From the NCBI RefSeq assembly GCF_000320365.1, contig NZ_ANIN01000001.1:310001-374000 (forward strand): DNA of 64,000 bases, given 5' to 3'. A model generated the notes under the pieces. It ran no database searches, had not been told where the DNA came from, and saw only the letters and a program-made list of their open reading frames with translations. Position 1 is the stretch's first letter. The number at the start of each line of letters is the position of its first letter. This document shows positions 56,930 through 64,000 of the stretch, one piece after another. Position numbers and translations under genes: made by a program. Source of the DNA: Moraxella macacae 0408225 (GTDB lineage: Bacteria; Pseudomonadota; Gammaproteobacteria; Pseudomonadales; Moraxellaceae).

Positions 56930-57123
56930 TTTTTTATCCAAATTGCAAAAATAATTGCCAGTATTATAAAGAAAATCACCAAAAAACGCCACGATAAAGC
57001 CCATCTGCACCATTTTTAACTTTTTTTGATATTTTTTCAAAGATCGCTTGACTATCATCTTAAAATACTTTAATATACGCACCACTTCAATAAGAACCAG
57101 TGAAAGTGGTTGAAGTGTTATGC

Positions 57124-57199
57124 GTCCCCATCGTCTAGAGGCCTAGGACATCGCCCTTTCACGGCGGTAACCGGGGTTCGAATCCCCGTGGGGACGCCA
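57124..57199 (+). tRNA. tRNA-Glu (UUC)
   Basis: A 76-nt cloverleaf beginning GTCCCCATCGTCTAG and ending in an encoded CCA. The acceptor stem is GTCCCC/GGGGAC, the anticodon loop is CTTTCAC with TTC, and the T-arm contains GGTTCGAATCC. It is followed by a terminator at 57207-57237. Confidence 0.97.
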
Positions 57200-57206
57200 A
57201 TATTCT

Positions 57207-57237
57207 AAAAAGCCACTTGTAGTTAAGTGGCTTTTTT
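57207..57237 (+). terminator. tRNA-Glu terminator
   Basis: AAAAAGCCACTT (57207-57218) pairs with AAGTGGCTTTTTT (57225-57237), with a 6-nt loop and a T-run. Confidence 0.95.
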
Positions 57238-57303
57238 ATTATTTTTTATTTTAGACTTATCGCTTTTTAATTGTTGCTTCTTTAATGCTTGATTGGTTCA
57301 ATC

Positions 57304-57999
57304 ATGGACTTTTTCACCCTAACCCCAGCAGAATGGGATATTATTCACCTATCCTATAAAGTCGCCTTGTGTTGCCTATTGGTAAACCTCATTCCTGCTA
57401 TTATTACAGGCTTTTTTTTGGCACGCACCAATTTTTTTGGCAAATCACTCGTTGAAACACTCATTTATTTACCACTTGTATTGCCTCCTGTTATCCCAGG
57501 TTTTGTGTTGCTTGTACTTTTTGGCAATCATGGCGTGATTGGCAAACATTTATCACCTTTTGGTCTTGAGTTTGCTTTTAACTGGAAAGGAGCGGTATTG
57601 GCCAGTGCGGTAATGGGTTTTCCACTTATGGTGCAATCGGTGCGTCTTGCTTTTGAGATGGTAGACAAACGGCTTGAAAATGTCGCCAAAACGCTCGGAG
57701 CATCACCTGTTGCCACTTTTTTTAGCGTAAGTTTGCCACTTGCCAAATCAGGAATTTTGGTGGGAGCAATTTTGTCATTTTGCCGAAGTTTGGGTGAGTT
57801 TGGAGCAACAATTACCTTTGTAGGCAATGTCGAAGGCGAAACGCGCACACTGCCACTTGCAATGTATAGCTTGTTACAATCCGTGGACGGTGAAAGTCAG
57901 ATGTTGCGCTTGCTTGGGTTTTCGGTGGCGGTAGCTTTTAGTGCGTTGTGGTTTTCGCAGTGGTATGGGCGACGAGAACGAATGAAACTACAAGCGTAA
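57304..57999 (+). CDS. modB: molybdate ABC transporter permease ModB
   Basis: I start at ATG 57304 (231 aa); the frame begins at a TTG five codons earlier and the ribosome-binding site is weak for both. It has about five membrane helices and the ABC permease EAA loop ENVAKTLGASPVATFFSVSLPLAKSG. Other ModB blocks are LVLPPVIPGFVLLVLFG and LGEFGATITFVGNVEGETRTLPLAMY. It couples to ModC and to ModA, which is encoded 40 kb away. modC follows after 38 bp. Confidence 0.95.
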   Translation: MDFFTLTPAEWDIIHLSYKVALCCLLVNLIPAIITGFFLARTNFFGKSLVETLIYLPLVLPPVIPGFVLLVLFGNHGVIGKHLSPFGLEFAFNWKGAVLASAVMGFPLMVQSVRLAFEMVDKRLENVAKTLGASPVATFFSVSLPLAKSGILVGAILSFCRSLGEFGATITFVGNVEGETRTLPLAMYSLLQSVDGESQMLRLLGFSVAVAFSALWFSQWYGRRERMKLQA

Positions 58000-58037
58000 G
58001 TTTTATGTTTTAAGTGTTTTTATATACAAGGCAACTT

Positions 58038-58658
58038 ATGCAATTTAATTGTCAATTCAGCCTAAAACTTGGCAAAAAAATCATCAATGCCGATATCAGA
58101 ACAACCAATAAAGTTGTTGGTTTGTTTGGCCGTTCAGGTTCTGGTAAAACCAGTATTTTAAACGCCATCGCAGGTTTATCCACACCAACCGATGGGCATA
58201 TCCACATAGGCAATAACACATGGTTTGACAAAAAAACCAACACAAATGTCAAAACTCAGCACCGCCGTGTAGGATTGGTTTTTCAAGATGCACAATTATT
58301 TCCACACAAAACCGTGCTAAAAAACTTAACTTTTGGGTATGACAGAATTCATACGACCGAACGTCAGTTTGACATTGAAGAAATTGTCTCACTTTTAAAA
58401 ATCAAACCGCTACTAAACCGCTTACCACTGCGATTATCAGGCGGTGAAAAACAACGTGTTGCACTTGGACGAGCGTTATTGTATTCACCAAAATTACTGC
58501 TTCTAGATGAACCGTTATCAGCACTTGATAGCGAACATAAGAGCGAGATTTTACCGTTTTTTGAACACGTACGAGATAATTTTGACATTCCGATGGTGTA
58601 TGTCAGTCATGACAAAAACGAAATTTTACAATTAACTCACCACATTGTTTATTTGTAA
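58038..58658 (+). CDS. modC: molybdate ABC transporter ATPase ModC, short form without TOBE domain
   Basis: Start at ATG 58038 (ACAAGG upstream) gives only 206 aa, whereas typical ModC is about 350. The whole ATPase is present: Walker A GLFGRSGSGKTSILNAIAG, Q-loop LVFQDAQLFPH, signature LSGGEKQRVALGRALLYSPK and LLLLDEPLSALDS, ending with YVSHDKNEIL. The gene stops right after the ATPase, so the C-terminal molybdate-binding TOBE region that mediates trans-inhibition in other ModC proteins is absent. The stop codon sits in a perfect 19-bp duplication. Molybdate specificity is inferred from modB. Confidence 0.92.
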   Translation: MQFNCQFSLKLGKKIINADIRTTNKVVGLFGRSGSGKTSILNAIAGLSTPTDGHIHIGNNTWFDKKTNTNVKTQHRRVGLVFQDAQLFPHKTVLKNLTFGYDRIHTTERQFDIEEIVSLLKIKPLLNRLPLRLSGGEKQRVALGRALLYSPKLLLLDEPLSALDSEHKSEILPFFEHVRDNFDIPMVYVSHDKNEILQLTHHIVYL

Positions 58659-58678
58659 ACACATTGTTTATTTGTAAA
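58641..58678. repeat. 19-bp perfect tandem duplication spanning the modC stop codon
   Basis: CACATTGTTTATTTGTAAA occurs at 58641-58659 and 58660-58678. The first copy contains the last five modC codons and the TAA stop. The second repeats them outside the gene, 6 bp from the stop of the convergent carbonic anhydrase gene. Confidence 0.95.
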
Positions 58679-58683
58679 TACAG

Positions 58684-59307
58684 TTATAAAGTATACAAAA
58701 ACGCATCAGCAAGCTGTCTGTGGCTGTTAATCGTAACCGCCATATCCTTAATCCGCCCATTGTTTAAATCATAAATCCAACCATGCACCGCCAAATTTGC
58801 CCCACGATACCACGCATTTTGTACAATCGTGGTATGACAAACATTGGTAACCTGACGTTTGACATTTAGTTCTGCCAATAGATTTACTTGTTCATCAAGA
58901 CTTAGCCCCTCAAAAGCTTCTAAATATTGAAAATGCATTCCTTTGAGTGAACGCAACCAGTTGTCAATCAGCCCATATTCCTTATGCCCCAACGCCGATT
59001 TTATGCCACCACAACCGTAATGTCCACACACGATGATATCTTCAACGCCCAACACGTCCACCGCATATTGCAACACAGACAACACGTTCATATCGGTAGC
59101 AACCACCATATTGGCAACATTGCGATGCACGAACAGCTCCCCTGGCATCAGTCCAACCACTTCATTGGCAGGAACACGGCTATCCGAACAACCAATCCAC
59201 AAATATTTTGGGTTTTGTTGACGTGCCAAACGCGGAAAATAATCAGGATCGCGAACAGATAACGTGTTTGCCCAAAATTCATTGTTATCTAATAAATCTT
59301 GTAACAT
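58684..59307 (-). CDS. can: beta-carbonic anhydrase Can
   Basis: Start at ATG 59307 gives 207 aa; upstream extension to 59334 needs TTG. It is a beta-class enzyme with zinc ligands in GCSDSRVPANEV (Cys, Asp) and CGHYGCGGIKSA (His, Cys). The N-terminal LQDLLDNNEFWANTLS and RNVANMVVATDMNVLSVLQYAV are typical of E. coli Can/CynT types. It interconverts carbon dioxide and bicarbonate for carboxylation reactions. The gene converges on modC. Confidence 0.95.
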   Translation of the reverse strand: MLQDLLDNNEFWANTLSVRDPDYFPRLARQQNPKYLWIGCSDSRVPANEVVGLMPGELFVHRNVANMVVATDMNVLSVLQYAVDVLGVEDIIVCGHYGCGGIKSALGHKEYGLIDNWLRSLKGMHFQYLEAFEGLSLDEQVNLLAELNVKRQVTNVCHTTIVQNAWYRGANLAVHGWIYDLNNGRIKDMAVTINSHRQLADAFLYTL

Positions 59308-59493
59308 CGTATTTGCTATTTTTATAAAAATCAATCATATCAATAGATTAGCAAATTAACAGCCAATTTACTATGCCTAAAAAGGATAAAATACCGCAAA
59401 ATTTTGGCTAAAAGTGGTATTAATTCATCACCCACCCAATGCCAAAAAGGCTGTTTAAAACCACAATTTTACATAGACAAACAAAATAAAGAC

Positions 59494-59979
59494 TTAAAGA
59501 AACAAAATATTTCCCGTATCTGGATCGGCAGGTTTAATTTTACCCTCAATTATCGCCAACGCGTAAGCCAACTCTGCATTGTTTTCTTTTGGTATCGGAC
59601 GAGGCTTCCCATGCTCATCTATTGCAACATAAATAAAAGACGCCTCAGTAACACACTGATGTAACCCCGATCCATCATTGACTTTTTTAATCCAAACTTC
59701 CACATTGATTTGTATAGATGAATTGCCAACACGCGTACAATCACCATAACAACACACCACATCACCCACAGACACAGGATTTAAGAACACCATTTTATCC
59801 ACACAAACGGTTACAACCCGCCCCTTGGCAATTTCTTTAGCCAAAATTGCACCACCCAAATCCATCTGAGACATTAACCAACCGCCAAAAATATCACCAT
59901 TGGCATTTGTATCAGCAGGCATAGCCAAAGTACGCATAACCAAGCTTCCTTTTGGCATTCTTATTGTGTCATTTGACAT
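59494..59979 (-). CDS. yciA: acyl-CoA thioesterase YciA (hotdog fold)
   Basis: A 161-aa hotdog thioesterase. Conserved block: LVMRTLAMPADTNANGDIFG (Asn and Asp of the active site), then GGWLMSQMDLGGAILA, VTVCVDKMVFLNPVSVGDVV and VEVWIKKVNDG. It hydrolyses a broad range of acyl-CoAs. The ribosome-binding site AAGGATTTATACC precedes the ATG. The 186-bp gap to the carbonic anhydrase gene holds nothing recognisable. Confidence 0.94.
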   Translation of the reverse strand: MSNDTIRMPKGSLVMRTLAMPADTNANGDIFGGWLMSQMDLGGAILAKEIAKGRVVTVCVDKMVFLNPVSVGDVVCCYGDCTRVGNSSIQINVEVWIKKVNDGSGLHQCVTEASFIYVAIDEHGKPRPIPKENNAELAYALAIIEGKIKPADPDTGNILFL

Positions 59980-60047
59980 GGTATAAATCCTTAAAATGAT
60001 TATTTTAGAAAAATCTATTGCTTAAAATTTAAATACGATTGTAACCC

Positions 60048-60081
60048 AAAACCCCCATCACTCAAACAGCAACAGGGGTTT
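60048..60081 (-). terminator. rRNA operon terminator
   Basis: On the minus strand, AAACCCC and GGGGGTTTT pair across a loop of about 17 nt, directly downstream of the 5S gene. Confidence 0.65.
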
Positions 60082-60090
60082 AAATAGGAA

Positions 60091-60203
60091 GCTGACGATT
60101 ACCTACTCTCACATGGGAAAACCACACTACCATCGGCGTATTGTTGTTTCACTTCTGAGTTCGAGAAGGGATCAGGTGGTACCAACAAGCTATAATCGTC
60201 AGC
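60091..60203 (-). rRNA. rrf: 5S ribosomal RNA
   Basis: About 113 nt with a closing stem GCTGACGATTA/TAATCGTCAGC at the ends. The conserved segments CCTGATCCCTTCTCGAACTCAG and GATGGTAGTGTGG are visible on the minus strand. It is the last RNA in the operon. Ends are approximate to a few bases. Confidence 0.95.
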
Positions 60204-60285
60204 AAAAAGGGTATAGAGAAATGAAGCTAAGTTAAGTTTTTTAGTTAACTTAGGTTCTGTCTTTATCTTTGTAAAAAGAACCAAC

Positions 60286-60311
60286 CAATCAAGGTTTTCA
60301 ATCAAGGTTTT
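60286..60311. repeat. 13-bp perfect tandem duplication in the 23S-5S spacer
   Basis: CAATCAAGGTTTT occurs at 60286-60298 and 60299-60311. A 9-bp inverted repeat CTAAGTTAA/TTAACTTAG lies at 60227-60253 in the same spacer. Confidence 0.9.
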
Positions 60312-60353
60312 GGTATTTAATCGTTAACCCATAAACACACTTAAGCGTTGTAT

Positions 60354-63204
<2,851 letters not shown>

Positions 63205-63617
63205 ATACAACCTTAAGCATGCTTTGTGTCATATTTAATGACATACTTCATGTATGAGCTGTATCGGTAATTGTAACGATTTTAATACCTGGTTTACGCT
63301 TGATTTTTACCATCACGGTGTTTTGTGATGGTATTTCAGTTCTCTTTACTTTATACCACCATACAGTTTTGTCAACAGATTGTGCTGTCAACAGATTGTG
63401 TGGTGGTAAAGGTTAATTATTTGTTGGAATTAAATAATTAACCCAGACTCATTTCTCTATGTTGTTATTGAATTGTCTGTCACTTCATCAGGGACAGTTC
63501 TATTATACTTAATAGAATAAAGCAATCAGTAAATCAGCAATCGTTTGTTTGTTGTACTTGTTTGTTTGCTATAATTACTTTTTCTATTAATATAAGTTTA
63601 CTTGTTAGTTAATAAAC
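63205..63617 (-). other. internal transcribed spacer between 23S and tRNA-Ala
   Basis: A 413-bp spacer with several hairpins: TACCATCAC/GTGATGGTA (63308-63333), a 12-bp stem GGTTAATTATTT/AAATAATTAACC (63411-63443) and TTCTATTA/TAATAGAA (63498-63517). A 16-bp tandem duplication at 63371-63402 sits in the loop of a longer near-palindrome (ACCACCATACA against TGTGTGGTGGT). No extra tRNA is present. Confidence 0.7.
63371..63402. repeat. 16-bp tandem duplication in the rRNA spacer
   Basis: GTCAACAGATTGTGCT (63371-63386) is followed by GTCAACAGATTGTGTG (63387-63402). Confidence 0.88.
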
Positions 63618-63693
63618 TGGTGGAGTTAAGGAGAGTCGAACTCCTGACCTCCTGCGTGCAAGGCAGGCGCTCTACCAACTGAGCTATAACCCC
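63618..63693 (-). tRNA. tRNA-Ala (UGC)
   Basis: A 76-nt cloverleaf with acceptor GGGGTTA, D-arm AGCTCAGTTGGTAGAGC, anticodon TGC in CTTGCAC, T-arm GTTCGAC and encoded CCA. It lies in the 16S-23S spacer, the standard position. Confidence 0.97.
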
Positions 63694-63705
63694 GCTATTA
63701 AAAGC

Positions 63706-63782
63706 TGGTGGGTCTAATAAGACTTGAACTTATGACCCCTGCCTTATCAAGGCAGTGCTCTAACCAACTGAGCTATAGACCC
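63706..63782 (-). tRNA. tRNA-Ile (GAU)
   Basis: A 77-nt cloverleaf with acceptor GGGTCTA, anticodon GAT in TTGATAA, T-arm GTTCAAG and encoded CCA. It precedes tRNA-Ala in the operon. Confidence 0.97.
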
Positions 63783-63881
63783 TAAAAGCTGTTAAAAAGG
63801 CAATGCTTTTGGCTTTTTAACTTTATTAGCTGCTTACTCAATAAAAAACAACTTGCTGTAGATTCTCTACTACCACTGTTT

Positions 63882-64000
<119 letters not shown>

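Overview
The window looks like chromosomal DNA of an A+T-rich gammaproteobacterium. The best fit is Moraxellaceae (Moraxella or a close relative). This rests on overall gene content, protein style, the rRNA operon layout and the nicotinamide-salvage pair nadM/nadV; no species call is possible from sequence alone. Nearly everything is housekeeping or metabolic; the only clear transposable element is one IS605-type insertion.

Layout. 0-4.3 kb: start of narH and complete narG (respiratory nitrate reductase, minus strand). 4.6-7.4 kb: TPM-domain protein, two Sel1-repeat proteins and a small lipoprotein. 7.7-16.3 kb: metW, hemH, apbE, bioB, purE, a bestrophin-like channel and uvrA. 16.5-18.6 kb: a free-standing molbindin, modA and nfuA. 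19-23.5 kb: nadM-Nudix and nadV, with an orphan type III DNA methyltransferase between them. 23.6-31 kb: fadBA, ribA, dxs, suhB. 31-35 kb: ffh, ypjD-like and corB-like, the order also found in E. coli. 35.3-40.8 kb, all minus: DUF1285 protein, murI, a DUF4062-like protein, a 60-aa protein, ettA, and a chimeric HAD/DprA ORF that appears frameshifted. 41-47 kb: ETF-ubiquinone oxidoreductase, a His-rich metal-binding protein, a lytic transglycosylase, tolC and a solute-binding lipoprotein. 47.5-49.3 kb: IS200/IS605 element with intact tnpA and tnpB. 49.4-59.9 kb: gph, a ZnuD-like receptor, an NlpE-like lipoprotein, an unknown protein, mraY, murF, tRNA-Glu, modB, modC, carbonic anhydrase and yciA. 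60-64 kb: an rRNA operon on the minus strand (16S 3' end, tRNA-Ile, tRNA-Ala, 23S, 5S).

How genes connect. The nitrate reductase needs molybdenum cofactor, and molybdate uptake genes are present but split: molbindin and modA at 16.5-17.8 kb, modBC at 57.3-58.7 kb, with a ModC that lacks the usual C-terminal TOBE domain. The ZnuD-like receptor has a strong Zur-box-like palindrome upstream, and the His-rich protein has a weaker one, suggesting a zinc-limitation response. nadM and nadV form a two-step route from nicotinamide to NAD.

Most unusual feature. The window is full of short tandem duplications (units of about 7-21 bp, 2-6 copies). They sit mostly in spacers against stop codons, start codons or ribosome-binding sites, and several copies include the stop or start codon itself. 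In the spacers unit length is unconstrained, while the three arrays inside reading frames (hemH, dxs, lytic transglycosylase) have units of 9 or 15 bp. Other points for follow-up are the chimeric HAD/DprA gene, the methyltransferase with a foreign-looking target-recognition region, and the intact TnpB with a recognisable guide-RNA region.
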